64,000 nt of DNA, taken from NCBI GenBank assembly GCA_027943335.1, contig BSBK01005142.1, positions 1-64,000 of the forward strand, in the 5' to 3' direction. The notes under the pieces are model-generated. The model worked only from the letters and a program-made list of their open reading frames with translations. It was not told the DNA's origin and did no database searches. Both the position numbers and the translations under genes were made by a program. Source of the DNA: Chamaecyparis obtusa. Its lineage: Eukaryota > Streptophyta > Pinopsida > Cupressales > Cupressaceae. Shown here piece after piece: positions 11,071-22,675 of the stretch; positions within the stretch are counted from its first letter, which is position 1; each line of letters opens with the position of its first letter.

Positions 11071-12569
11071 TCATCAAGAAAGGTGACAAAATATTGTGTG
11101 CCTCCATAAGAGGTTACCTCCGTAGGTCCGAAGACATCTGAATGCACTAACTCCAAAGGTGTAGTCCTTTTATCATGTCCATCCTTCAAGAAAATAACCC
11201 GCTTTTGTTTCCCATGAAGACAATGCTCGCAAAATTCCAAATTTGCAGATTTGAGACCCGGTAGTTGATCACGATTCAACATTACCTCAAGGCCTTTCTT
11301 GCTCATATGGCCTAGCCTTTGATGCCAAAGTGCAACATCGATGTCCACAAGTGTCAAAGTAGCTCCCACCTTATCAATGGGTTTCAAAATATAGAGACTA
11401 CCAGTTTTATCTCCTTTAGCAATAGTCAATGAACCTTTGACTATTTTCCATGTATCTGTGAGTTCAGGTTTAAATCCTTGGGTGTATAATTGGCTGACAG
11501 AAATCAGATTCCTCTTTAATTGAGGAACATGTCTAACATCTTGGAGAAGTAATTTTGCTCCACCTTCAAGATGCAAGACAACATCTCCTTTCCCAATTAT
11601 TTTACATGCTTTATTATCACCCAAATATACCTCTCTGAATTCACCTTCTTGATAATTTGTGAATGCATTTGTGAGAGAGGAAGCATGAAAGGAAGCTCCT
11701 GAATCAATTACCCATGAATCAACTTGTGTATCACTTGTAGATAAAATTAGGATACCCGGATCCTTTTCATGAGTTATGTTTGCTTGACTATCCAATACTT
11801 GTTCTAGTGCCTTCTTGAATTTTCTACAATCCTTCTTAACATGCCCAGCCTTCCCACAAAACCAACAACCATTTTGTCTCCCTCTTGACTATGATCTTCT
11901 TGCAGATTGGGACCTTTGATTGTTATTAAATCTGCCTCTATATTGGCTTCTTCCTCTATTTTTAGTGCTCACCATTGTAAGAGCATTACCGAAAGAGGAC
12001 TCATCATTCTTTCTCCTCAAATCTTCAGAGAGCAGGGTGGCTGAAACTTCATAAAAAACTAGCTTCTTGGTAGTTGATGCTAAAGTGCTTATGGCTATCA
12101 CAAGTCCATCCCAGCTATTAGGAAGAGAACATAGCAATAGAACAACCTTATTCTCATCATCTTGTGTTATGCTAACTGAATTTTCTTGGCTGATCAAGGT
12201 GTTAAATTCGTTGAGGTGATTTGTCATGGCTTCACCTTACCTCATCTTAAGTTTATATAACTTCTTCATGATGAAGACTTTGTTCACAGTGGATGCTTGT
12301 GCATATGTAGAAGCCAATGTATCCCATACGTCTTTGGCTATATTTTTGTCTGAAACATTATACAACACATTATCGCCTAATGCAAGAAAGATTGTCGCCA
12401 TGGCTTTCTCATCAAGCTTTCTGCAATCTTCATCTGACATGGCTGAGGGTTTCTTCGCTTTTCTTTCAAGTGCCAGCGAAAGCTCTTTGTTGACTAACAA
12501 AGATTTCATTTGAATCTTCCATATCCCGTAGTTCTTCCCAGAGAATTTTTGAACTCTTACTTCTTCCAT
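11037..12569 (-). pseudogene. Tnt1-like Ty1/copia gag-pol, truncated in integrase
   Basis: One minus-strand frame runs from ATG at 12569 to 11037 and is broken only by TAA at 12237-12239 and TAG at 11889-11891. Gag starts MEEVRVQKFSGKNYGIWK and continues through VLYNVSDKNIAKDVWDTL and LYKLKMR. Zinc knuckle CWFCGKAGHVKKDC lies at about 11825-11867. Protease reads WVIDSGASFHAS, with the catalytic DSG intact, then RHVPQLKRNLISVSQL. GAG-pre-integrase follows with LWHQRLGHMSKKGLEVM and FCEHCLHGKQKRV. Integrase begins LVHSDVFGPTEV and reaches FVTFLDDSTRK, carrying the first two catalytic aspartates, before homology ends. RT and RNase H are absent. Both stops look like single-base nonsense changes, so the copy is fairly young compared with the 7-10 kb element. 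PBS and LTR lie directly upstream at 12608 and beyond. Confidence 0.92.
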
Positions 12570-12607
12570 AATTCTGAAACTGAAATCTTCAACTAGCGAT
12601 TAACCTC

Positions 12608-12619
12608 GCTCTGATACCA
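12608..12619 (-). promoter_or_regulatory. Primer-binding site, initiator tRNA-Met type
   Basis: The minus strand reads TGGTATCAGAGC, complementary to the 3-prime end of plant initiator tRNA-Met. It starts minus-strand cDNA synthesis in copia elements and fixes the LTR end just above it. Confidence 0.88.
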
Positions 12620-12620
12620 A

Positions 12621-12960
12621 TTATAGATTTAACCAATTCAGAAATAAAATCAGAAAAATAGAATTAAAGAGCAGAATACATAGAACACAATTTATAGTGG
12701 TTCACCACAATAGTGGCTACATCCACATTGAGAGCAGAAGAATTATATTAATCTCCAAATCAAAATGTTTACAAATGACAATAAGAGTCTTATTTATAAG
12801 CTCATACTGAGCACCTGAAAAGACAAGGCACAATAGACAAAAGTCCATTGGCCTTCCAATGCCAACATAGACACTAAACTTGCACGTCACTATAAACTTG
12901 CTGCACATGAAAACTACCATCTCCTTTCACAAAACTGCTCGGCAAACCATTTATGGGTGT
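12621..12960 (-). mobile_element. 5-prime LTR (partial) of the Tnt1-like copia
   Basis: This lies upstream of the PBS on the minus strand. It contains a TATA box (CTTATAAATA, 12791-12800) and the segment TGGTGAACCACTATAAATTG near its 3-prime end. A close homologue lies upstream of the second copia gag at 54.9 kb. The outer boundary is uncertain because no second LTR is present. Confidence 0.6.
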
Positions 12961-13560
12961 GAGACATCGTGAGAGATTTCTGATGGAACCGTACATAAGC
13001 TTCCCCATAGGGGAAGCCTATCAGCTAAATATGACACACACTTATGTTAGTTTCTCCATGAGGCTTCAATACACTCGACACATATCATTTTCCCTTTTCT
13101 TACAAAGCCTTTATCATTTTCCTAATTTTCAATGAAAAACTGATAATTGATGCAACAAAATATATTGTCGAGTTTTCTATGTCATCATGAAGTTAGAATC
13201 TCAATTCAAGGCATATCTAGTGTCGTACAACAACAAGCAAAGATCACATTAAGCAACCATTCTTATAGAAAAAACCTTACCACTATGTTTCAAATTTATT
13301 GAGAGACCAGAAACAGGACTAAGCTAAAATAGATAGTTCAGAGAATGAAAATTCACTTGTGGGCTTTCTTGAGAGTATAATTTCTCACATTGTGTTAAAA
13401 TCTTGATTGGTATGTCCTATTTTTCACTCTTTTAATGCAATTAAACATTGCAAGTGAAGGTAAAAAAAAAAACTTAATTGCTACGCCTCTCAACTACGTC
13501 GTCCTCAACTACTACATTTATTTATTGTGTGGCTTTTTAATACACATGATCAATTTTAGA
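12961..13560. other. No recognisable gene
   Basis: AT-rich sequence without coding motifs. Part of it may be outer LTR sequence. Confidence 0.35.
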
Positions 13561-13740
13561 TGGCGGGCAAAAATTTAAAAATGAAATCAAAGAATGTACA
13601 TGCCATCTTTTTTGTTCGCCGCCATAATAATGTGGGGCCCACAACATTCATTTCTCTCGAGGACAAGACACTTAACTGACTTTATTACCTGTGTCAAGAA
13701 ATTTTATTAAAGAAATCTTATTGATCTAGCTATTGTGTAT
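13561..13740 (+). repeat. Dispersed repeat, copy 1 (partner at 15.6-15.8 kb)
   Basis: Shares TAAAAATGAAATCAAAGAAT, a TGCCATCTTTTT block, then CATTCATTTCTCT, GGACAAGACAC and TTTATTA with 15640-15830 in the same order and orientation. The two copies flank about 1.9 kb containing the microsatellite and LINE scrap. They may be old LTRs or two insertions of one family. Confidence 0.6.
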
Positions 13741-14307
13741 GTATATATATGTTTCCCAAGTGTATTTTGGTGTGTAATGTGTGTCTAGAAGAGATTTGGA
13801 AGGTTAATTAGGAAAAAATTTGGTATATTAGTTGTATAGATTTGTGTATTCAATTGGTAGGTTATTTAGAAAATATTGTTTGTGTAACAAAATGATCAAT
13901 GAAGAAGTGAGAAGTGATAGATTAAATTAGACTAGGCTATTTAGAAAATGTTGTTTGAGCAACAGACAGATCAATCAAGAAGTGAGAAGTGATAGATTCC
14001 ATAAGGCAATGCATCAACTTTCAAGGATATAAACATGATTGGAAAAAAAATGTTTGAATCAAGAATATGATCATACTCCATTACCAAGGGGTTCATGTTA
14101 TGTTTGCAATAAGAAGAGAAGGGGAGAGAGAAGGAAAAGGGGAGGGAGAGATAAAAGGGGGAGAGAGAAGGTGGAAGAATGATTGAAGGGGTGATAGAAA
14201 GATAGAGATGTGAAATGATATAGAGAGAGAAAGGGAAAGATATAGGGGTAGAGAGATATGGAGAGATACTGAGATTAAGAAAAAGAATAAATGAAAGAAG
14301 AGATAGT

Positions 14308-14527
<220 letters not shown>

Positions 14528-14549
14528 GTATATGAAAAAGGAAAGGGAT

Positions 14550-14655
14550 AGTAGAGATGCAAACAATGGTTAAGATGTAAGGGAAGAAGCTTTGCATCTG
14601 ATCTTCAATTTCTTCTAATAAATGTTTAAAGTCTCTTACGATGCATCAGTGAAAG
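14550..14655 (+). repeat. Microsatellite-linked repeat, copy 1
   Basis: GATGCAAACAATGGTTAAGA and the next 80 bases match 19532-19625, which is also preceded by a GA tract. The shared block sits on the same side of the GA run in both places. Confidence 0.75.
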
Positions 14656-14704
14656 GGCTGCCTGAATAGAAATAGAAAGATTTATTTTTGGTTGGCTAGA
14701 TGAA

Positions 14705-14975
14705 TTTCATATATTGGAAAGTGATTTCAATGTTATCCAAATGAGCTATGACAATAGGGGTGGGTGAAGAGAAAACTTCAATCTCAATCAAATTTTAGAG
14801 AGTGGGTGGATAGATGTCAACTAATGGAGTTAGAAACTACTAATGTAACTTTTATATGGACAAATAAGAGGTTGAACTTTAGCAATAAATCTAAGGAATT
14901 GGATAGATTTTTTTGGAGAGAAGATTTGGAGGTTTTTCCTTAATAGAGAGCACCATTTCTCCCTAGTTGGATGTA
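14705..14975 (+). pseudogene. LINE (L1-type) endonuclease fragment
   Basis: SDFNVIQMSYDNRGG corresponds to the GDFN-x-I block with a following RGG of the apurinic-like endonuclease of plant LINEs. After a frameshift the frame reads WVDRCQLMELETTNVTFIWT, then NKRLNFSNKSKELDRFFWRE, matching the FTWTNKR and LDRFL blocks that end the domain. About 90 residues remain; no reverse transcriptase follows. It is a short dead LINE scrap. Confidence 0.82.
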
Positions 14976-15599
14976 ACACCCACCCATATGTGGTTATTTT
15001 AGTTTATGTGATCAAACTCTTTTAGGACCTTTTATGTGTGTGATTGACTTGCATTATGCTTGGATTCATACTTTGATGTTATGGTGTACCGTGTGATGAT
15101 ACATTTTTAGTCTTCCCTACATCTCTTATTCTTCAGACTAACATGACCTAGATTTTCTAAAAGAATATATTTAGTACTTTCTTGGAAGTCCTTAACGACA
15201 ATTTTTTCCTTCCTAAGTTTATTTCATAATTGCTTAAAGCTTTTCTTTTTAAATTCTTAGTTATTTTTCTAGAGATATGGTGCAGGAGTAAATCATGACA
15301 CATTGACAACTATCCATTTAAAGCCCTCAGTAGCAATTCATCCTTTATTTAATTTTAAAATTCTATACAATACATTGTTTATGTATAAAGAGTTCAAAAG
15401 TCATGAAAATGACAATACTCCACATTTTGCGTTTAGAAGCAAAAGGGAAAATCCATCACAAAAGCAATGGTATAATTTAGATAACAAGGATCACCCAACT
15501 TCATAAAACAAGAAAAAGAATAGCTCACCTCAAAAGTAGAAAACATACAGACCTATCTAGTGATCATATTGTGTTGAAGATGGCGCCTAATGTTGTTGC
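14976..15599. other. No recognisable gene
   Basis: AT-rich. TGTAACACCCACCC at about 14970 resembles the start of some plant gypsy LTRs, but no partner is visible. Confidence 0.35.
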
Positions 15600-15835
15600 A
15601 ACGACTATAGACAGTGATGCAAATATTTGGCTACACGAACAAATTAAAAATGAAATCAAAGAATGCATGTCCTCTCCCCTGCCATCTTTTTGGTTTTCAC
15701 ATCAAATAATAATAAAAAAGTTGTCGTAAATAATGTGGAGCCTACTACATTCATTTCTCTTAAGGACAAGACACACACAATCTTGTTTATTACCTACTTA
15801 AAGAGATTTTATTAGGGAGATATTATTATTCTTAC
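15600..15835 (+). repeat. Dispersed repeat, copy 2 (partner at 13.6-13.7 kb)
   Basis: Diverged second copy of the block at 13561-13740, with extra bases in the middle. Both copies end in a TTTTATTA-rich stretch followed by GACCTA or GATCTA. Confidence 0.6.
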
Positions 15836-16093
15836 TGACCTAGGGGAAGACCACTAGTATTCGAACACGTTCCAATAATTGTACATTCAACACACATTTG
15901 ACCCCCAAAAAACTCCATTCAGTTAGCCAATAATTACTACACAAATGACTCAATACATAATTGCATCAAACATTGATAATTGTTCACTATACTATATATA
16001 GTTGAACATTGCAAGTGTGCAACTACTAGTACATTTTGATTTATAATACAAATCAAGTTGGAAAAAAAGGATTGAATTATTATTCAAAAAATC

Positions 16094-16125
16094 ACTTTAG
16101 GGCCCATTTCGTTGTGAGAATTAGT
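16094..16125 (+). repeat. Harbinger-like terminal sequence, single end
   Basis: TTA followed by GGGCCCATTTCGTTG resembles the left end of the Harbinger-type element at 52112 (TTA then GGCCCCATTTGTTTG). I could not find a matching right end nearby, so this may be a broken element. Confidence 0.35.
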
Positions 16126-16201
16126 TTGGAATTGGCATTTGCTCCTACCGATTTGGTTGAATCCTCTATTTGGGTGTGCAAAATGAAAATAGAATAAGGA
16201 T

Positions 16202-16240
16202 ATGTAAATGCTCATTTCTGCCCAAAATGAGCATTTACAT
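16202..16240. repeat. Near-perfect hairpin, 15-bp arms
   Basis: ATGTAAATGCTCATT and AATGAGCATTTACAT are exact inverted copies separated by a short loop. There is no U-run after it, and its role is unknown. Confidence 0.85.
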
Positions 16241-16424
16241 CTTCCACTTGAAAAGGTGGAATTGGGATTTGAGGGCGAAATTCTACATTTAGAAATCCCT
16301 ATTTTTAAAACCTGTCGGGTCCCGTGCAAATAAAACATTTTTTGGGGTTCGCCTTCCCTGTGTGGTATATGCAAAGCAGAGCCTTTGATTGCAGAGGGCT
16401 TGAGCTTTGTTTGATTGCGGAGGG

Positions 16425-16575
16425 TTTGAGTTGTGTTTGAAGGCATAAATATTATTTCATCTACGTTTGAAGGGGGGCATAAATACTATTTTAGTTGCGT
16501 TTGAAGGAGGGCATAGTATGTTTGATACCGTTTGAAGGAGGCCAAAGTGTGTTTTGAGTTGCGTTTATTTTTGTT
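16425..16575. repeat. Tandem GTTTGAAGGAGGGCATA minisatellite
   Basis: Four to five imperfect units of about 40-45 bases contain GTTTGAAGG-GGGCATA followed by an AT-rich part and GTTGC. Confidence 0.7.
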
Positions 16576-19489
16576 ATCACCACAAGGTATGAAAGATTTT
16601 ATTATGGTTTTCACAGTCCATGTTTTCATAGATGAGATGAATTTTGATGAACAAAAGCTCAAGTAGGGTTTTGATTGGATTTTGAAAGTTCACCGCTTGA
16701 ACATTTGGTTCTTATTTTTTAGCTGGAACATCTGCAAATATGTAACTATCATTCCTATAGCTACAAGCTCTCCAATTTTAAATCCTTTTCACTGATAAAT
16801 GTGTGAGGAATGACATTAAAAGATCCTTAAAACCTTTCACTTCTTTTTTATGCTACCTTCAGATTTATCATAAAAAATGATAAGGCTCTGAAAATTTGAA
16901 AAATATGCATGTCATGAATCATGAGAGCTTTTCCCTTTTTCTTTTCCCTTCAATATTAAAAGAATGAGGCTCGTCCTATGGACCATGGTCTTTGTATTTC
17001 TTATAGACCCTTTATACTTTCTGGAAGCATTCTTTTGATTCTTGAGGATGAAAATTGCATATCTCTGGTACCTGTGTAACCTCTATTTTGAATCCTTGGC
17101 TTAACTCTTAGCCTTCTTGTTCCATGAATGAGGGTTTTAGCTCATCAAACATGTCATGACTCATATTCATTCAAATTTTGGGTATTTGTATATTACAATG
17201 TTTCTGAAGTATATGACACTCTGATCTTTATGGAATAAGGGCTTCTGAATATGGTTTTTTTTATTTGTTCATTACTAGCTATGACACCTTGATATGTACC
17301 TGTGAGGGTTTTTTTTTAATATTTGGTGATAAAATATTAAAATATAAGAGGGGTGTCAACAACTAAGTTATAGTTCAATGTACAACACATGATGAGTAGA
17401 AATCTTTCTACTCCACGAATATGCAATTTGGCCTAACTGTTCAAGCTTTATATCTGACATTGATAGATCAACACCTTTTCTTGACTATATTTTTTGGGGA
17501 TGGGTGGTTCAATAATTTCACTAAACTTTGTGTTCCAACTGGCCTCTCTCACCAACTTTTGCTAAAGAAAGCTTTCTTGTCTTTTGGTGGTGGACATAAA
17601 AATATAAGAAGACATTACAGTGCCTTTGATGGTACTTTTATTGGCCTTTAGAGCAGAGTTTGGAGATTTTGGATTGATCATTTCAGAATATGAATCATCC
17701 TTGTTGAGTCACTTTTGGCAATCATTGTGGAAGCTTTTGTGTCGTCAATTGCACTTCTATACATTCATTCATCTGCAGGAAGGTTGTTAATCTCACTTTT
17801 TGTTCACACTCTTTGGATTTATTATTAGAGAAAGAAGCAACAAGATACCTATTTTCATGTTATTGAACATGGCCATAAATAATTGAGGTCATTAGAGATA
17901 CACCTTAGCTCATAACAACTAACATCTAATGAGGCAGCCAGCCACCAAAAAATAAACAAAACAAAACCACTTTCTCCATGACCAATTTAATTAAACAAAA
18001 TGAGGGCATGAAATCATATGATTAAACATTTGGAAAACAACTGGTGGGAAAATTTATTGTCATGTCAACATTTATGCATCCTTGTCTATTGGCACAACAA
18101 AATCCTCAGCCTTAAAAAAACATTAAAGTTTGTTTATGTTTGTGTATGGAAGTTAACAAGAAAGAAAAAAAGTAATATCAGAAACAATAAAAATGTTTGA
18201 AAAAAGAGGTCGGGAAGGTTGGTATGAAATCATGCATTTGTTTTGAATGTTTTGGGTGGGTATATTTAGTGTTTGGCTGAAAGGATCTAGTTTTCTTACA
18301 CTTTTCCATGTTGAAAATTGGAGTGTTTCTTGGATACCCACATTACACATTTTTCCCTTCCCACAGTCAAAGTTTCTACCTTTTGTGTGTATATACTCAA
18401 TGTGTATGTACCTCTCATGTAGTAACCATCCCTAAGTAGTGATTTATTTGAACAAAGACATGCGAATGTCATAAAAGCTAGGCATGTTTCTAAAGAGCAT
18501 TCCTTTTTTGATATATTTTATCCCTGCCAACTTTTGTCACCTTATGATATTCAAATTTACAAGACAAGAATTGAGACTACTTTGGTAAACAGAAACTATA
18601 GTGGGTGGATGTCAAAGCTCAATGGTTAAGAGAACTCAGTAGAAATTTACAAGAAATACCCCTAATTGTGACAATTTGTTCATCAAAACCCATATTTAGT
18701 TTTATATTTTGAATTCTTGATCAACAAGATTATTACATATCATGATTAATAAGAACTTATTACATAGCTATATATATGTATATGTGCATATATAAGAACC
18801 ATATATATGTATATAATATATGCACATATATATATGTATATAATTAAGTTATTATTAATCATGATGATTATGAATAGGTTGATATGTAGTCTTGTTGTTT
18901 ATGTGCTTATTTGATTATAGCATACATATCAGATGAAAAATGAGTATATATATGGTGGGGTTATGATCTTCATGAGTTAATGGTTGGGTTATGATCTTGT
19001 TCATGAACACATGTATATATGATGCCAAGCACTAAGTAGTTGTTGGGAGAAATTTACATAAATTGTGCTAGGTGGAGTAGTATGGTATAAAAACTATATA
19101 TGCTCCACTTATGATCACACGGTATGCACAAATCACTATTGACCAATATCACTTTCACTCATTTCCTAATGCAACAATGCTAACAAATTCAACACCTATA
19201 GATAATAACCAACTAGGAATACATATACAAATAGTCGTGTCAATAAGTACATGCATTTCTTGGCTTGACCTCTTGCTTCCTATGAGTGACAATTTTGTAT
19301 CTCAAACCTTCTTCGTCATGTACTTTTCAGGTCATTGATGGATCTTACCAATAATATAAATATTCAAGGAGGCATTTGTAGGAAGACCACAAGTGCTCAT
19401 ATTCTCGCAATTCTTCTTGTTATCCTTGGAGTAGCCAAAGTGGTGTTTGCACAAGAAGGTGGGAAAAAATGCGCAAGATAAAGAATAAA

Positions 19490-19490
<1 letters not shown>
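16576..19490. other. No recognisable gene
   Basis: AT-rich, with short chance frames only (for example 76 codons at 17421 with no known motif). An AT-rich palindromic patch of TATATATG and CATATATA runs lies at 18765-18845. Confidence 0.45.

Positions 19491-19493
<3 letters not shown>

Positions 19494-19535
<42 letters not shown>
19494..19535. repeat. (GA)n microsatellite
   Basis: About 21 GA dinucleotides, followed immediately by the second copy of the 14.55-kb repeat. Confidence 0.97.
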
Positions 19536-19541
<6 letters not shown>

Positions 19542-19625
19542 CAATGATTAAGATGTAAGGGAAGAATCTTTTCATCCAATCTTAATTTTTTTCTAAAGGA
19601 TGTTTAAAGTCTTCTAGCATATTGT
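19532..19625 (+). repeat. Microsatellite-linked repeat, copy 2
   Basis: Matches 14550-14655, including GATGTAAGGGAAGAA and TGTTTAAAGTCT. Both copies are preceded by a GA tract, suggesting one dispersed element with the microsatellite at its edge. Confidence 0.75.
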
Positions 19626-20734
19626 ATCATCCTAAAATGTAAGTACATGATTTGTGCTCATTTTGGGACCATTTTGAGTCTACTTTAGTGTGTAGTGATG
19701 GGCCAAATTTAGGGCCAAGAATATGTGTTTTCTATTGAACTACTTAAGTTTCATGTTGTTTTGTGTTGGTTCAAAAACTCTTTTTAGTATCATTAGGTCC
19801 AAATAATTTGAACAAGATTGATGATAATATATAATGGTCATCTAGTTATGAACTTCACCTATTTTAGATAAATACTTGATGTGTTGAACTATGATTGCCT
19901 TTATATTATTCCTATGTGAATGATTGAAGAGTAATATGTTCCTGCAACCAACTGGCTTATATCTTCCTGCAACCATGTGATAAATACATGTTTATTAGAA
20001 CTAAGATTTAATGGATGAATGTGATGTAGAATGAATTAATTTACATGTAGTATGATTCTAACCCCTCGCTATAGGAAGATTTCAACATGAAGGAATGGTT
20101 CAATCGAGCTTCAACAAGACTTTATCAACCACCTGGACTAAGTCGCGACATCATGGAGGAAAAGAGTAAAAGGCAGTATGCGGGCCCAACTAAGTCGCCT
20201 AGTTTCTTGGGTGAATCAGTTTGGAATATGTTTATGAGCAATAAATCTAGGCGTCAGTTATCCTATATTCTCTCATGTGGTTGTGGAAGGCTAATTATTT
20301 CTTGTTGAGAAAGTTTCTTAAAATGTTCCTTAATGTAATAATTGCTACCGCTTATCTTATTGAAGTGGTCGATAGAGTTAGTTAGTTTTCATCTTCTTTA
20401 AATAAGTTGTTGAAGTCCTCTTCAAGGCTATGTGTAGAAGGACAATAGAAGGGAGATCAACCATTAGTAAGTTGATGTAATCAGTTTTCAACACTATAAA
20501 TACCTACTCTTTTGTGACAATTGCAAAGACAATATGATTTGCTTGTTTCTTTCACTTTTCCTCAAGCTACATGTATAAATATGTGTATGTTTATGCTTTA
20601 CATGTAGATAAATGTGGGAATTGTTGGTAAAAATTCCTTCACATACATAAATGCATATGTACAAGTTTCAGCAGGCCCCCATCAATATTAGTTGCATGCT
20701 CCTATCTCTATAGGATGCTAGCCAACAAATGCAA
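19626..20734. other. Unassigned; possible LTR with TATA box
   Basis: CACTATAAATACC at about 20500 is a plausible TATA box. A plus frame at 20087-20308 (starts MKEWFNRAS, ends CGCGRLIISC) has no family I recognise. No paired repeat or target duplication seen. Confidence 0.3.
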
Positions 20735-22675
20735 CTGACTGTAAATGCAATTTGTAATATAAATGCTAGTGAACATGTCTTGTCACAAATGCTTCAGTTG
20801 TTGTCTTTTGAAAAGTTAAATGATGAACAGAGCTAACCTCAGTGATATAAGATTTATCTCTCTAATAGCATGCATATGCAACTAGCCATTGTCCCCCCAA
20901 AGTACTACAACCTATTTTTATTCATAGGCTTTAAGGATAGGGTCAATCATATTGCTTGAAAGTTATGCATGTAGAAATGTTTAGGACTCAAGGTAGCAAG
21001 CATGCACCATATGTGTTTTTTGTTTCCTTACTGTTATTAAAATTTTTTTGTAGTTGTAGTTATGGTGTTGATTTACTTCCCTTATTGTTATTAAATGCTT
21101 ATTTTAGTTACAAATGTAGTGTTCAAAAGGTTGATTGCCTCCTTTGGCAAGGCTATAATAATATTCAGTATACACACCAAAAATGTTGATTTTGTGTTGC
21201 TTGGAAAGCCTAGATTCTTTTTCCAAGAAGAAGAGCAACAAACGTTAGCACAAGGAACATCCCCCTCAGCCAAATGCTCCCTTACATTTGGTTTGCACTT
21301 TTCTTCTACACAACATGAAACTCCTATTAATATTAGCCTTGTAAAAGCACTAAACCCTTTCCAAAACAAGTGGATAATAAAAGGTCATGTCACAAGAAAA
21401 ATAAAAATGTATTATTTCAATAGATTGGAAAGAGAAGTGCAAGTGTTTAGTTTTGACATCATAGATGCAGAGGGAACAAAAGTTAGAATAGCTTGGTTTA
21501 ATGATATAACAGAATTACATTACAATAGAGTCGAGGTGGGGGCATTTTATTCTGATTCAAAAGGTTCTATTAAAGAAGCCAACATAAAATTCAATAAGTT
21601 AAACAGTAATTTGGAGATTATATTAGGCTAAATGTTGATATTAAAATAGTGTGGGATTGGTTTGTCTGAGCCAACCACTATTTCACAATTTACACCTCTT
21701 AATGAAATCATAAACTGTAGCAATAATCAATTGGTCAATGTGATTGGTATTACATGAATATTAAATAGTTGTCCATAGTATGTAGAAAAGACACCAGTGA
21801 GGTGAAATACATAACTGTCACAATACATGACATGTTTAATTTTTCTATTGTTGTCAACTTATGGGGTTTATTGTGGGAACATATTGGACACTAATTGAAA
21901 AAATTTTATGTCTCCAAAATACTTGTGCTTCTTGATGTTAGGAATGCACATGTTGCTTAATTTGATGACAAAGTAATAAATACAACAATAACAATAGCAC
22001 CAACAACATCAACAACAACCTTGATTATTAATCATGTCATCCTCGAGGTAGAGGCTCTTAGATCAAGAGGGGAAATGTATGTTGTGTTTTTGTCCTTTTC
22101 ACCAAGTTTTGGTTAGTTTAAGACAACATATAGTTGAATGAAAATTGCATCCATGTATGAATGTAGTGGTACAATGTCAGAAGTAGTTCAAATGACCATA
22201 ATGAATTTTGTAAAAATTATCAAAACTGATTCTTTATCTTATCTAACTTGTCCTTTGCAATTCAATGGCAAGGAATGTAAAAAGAAATTTGAACAACGAG
22301 GTGATAATGTCTAGTTTTGTGAAAGATGGACCATATAAATGTACTAGAGTGCAACTATAAATATTTGAACATTGTAATTAAATATTTAAGATCACACATG
22401 CAATCTTTGGGTTGTCGCTTTTGATGTGGTTGCAACATATGTCTTGTAGATGTCTGTAAAGGAGCTTCAAATGCTCAAATATAAGGGTGAGTCAAATAAA
22501 ATCATAAACGTTATTACTTGTACTTACTATGTGTTCACCGTTGTTCTTACAATTAAAATTTACAATTCCTAGAGAAGGTTAAAAAGCAACCATCACCAAA
22601 GCTACAAAAATTGAATTTGGCAATGAGTCCAAGCTCTTGCTTGAAGAGATCGCTCAAATAAGTGGGGTTGTCTAA
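20735..22675 (+). pseudogene. RPA70 (RPA1) processed-type pseudogene
   Basis: Replication protein A 70-kDa subunit binds single-stranded DNA through four OB folds. All four can be followed here in order. N domain: LTVNAICNINASEHVLSQML and later MHMQLA (20735-20890). DBD-A: NPFQNKWIIKGHVTRKIKM, VFSFDIIDAEGTKVRIAWFN and YSDSKGSIKEANIKFNKLNS, in an open frame 21095-21631. DBD-B: SQFTPLNEIINCSNNQLVNV, then DTSEVKYITVTIHDMFNFS and VVNLWG. DBD-C zinc ribbon: CPLQFNGKECKKKFEQRGDN with FCERW, then DHTCNLWVVAF and ATKIEFGNESKLLLEEIAQI near the end. Stops and frameshifts occur throughout, notably where zinc-ribbon cysteines would be. No intron-sized gap interrupts the homology, which favours a reverse-transcribed copy over a decayed native gene. 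No poly-A tail or target duplication is evident. Confidence 0.88.

Noticed and set aside
12608..12619. TGGTATCAGAGC and similar strings as tRNA gene ends
   Set aside because: These are retroelement primer-binding sites; no cloverleaf surrounds them here or at 39877, 48006, 54842, 60523 or 63482.
17421..17651. 76-codon plus frame
   Set aside because: No motif, no conserved neighbours; indistinguishable from chance.
19332..19579. Minus-strand frames with Leu-Ser runs
   Set aside because: Produced by the GA microsatellite.
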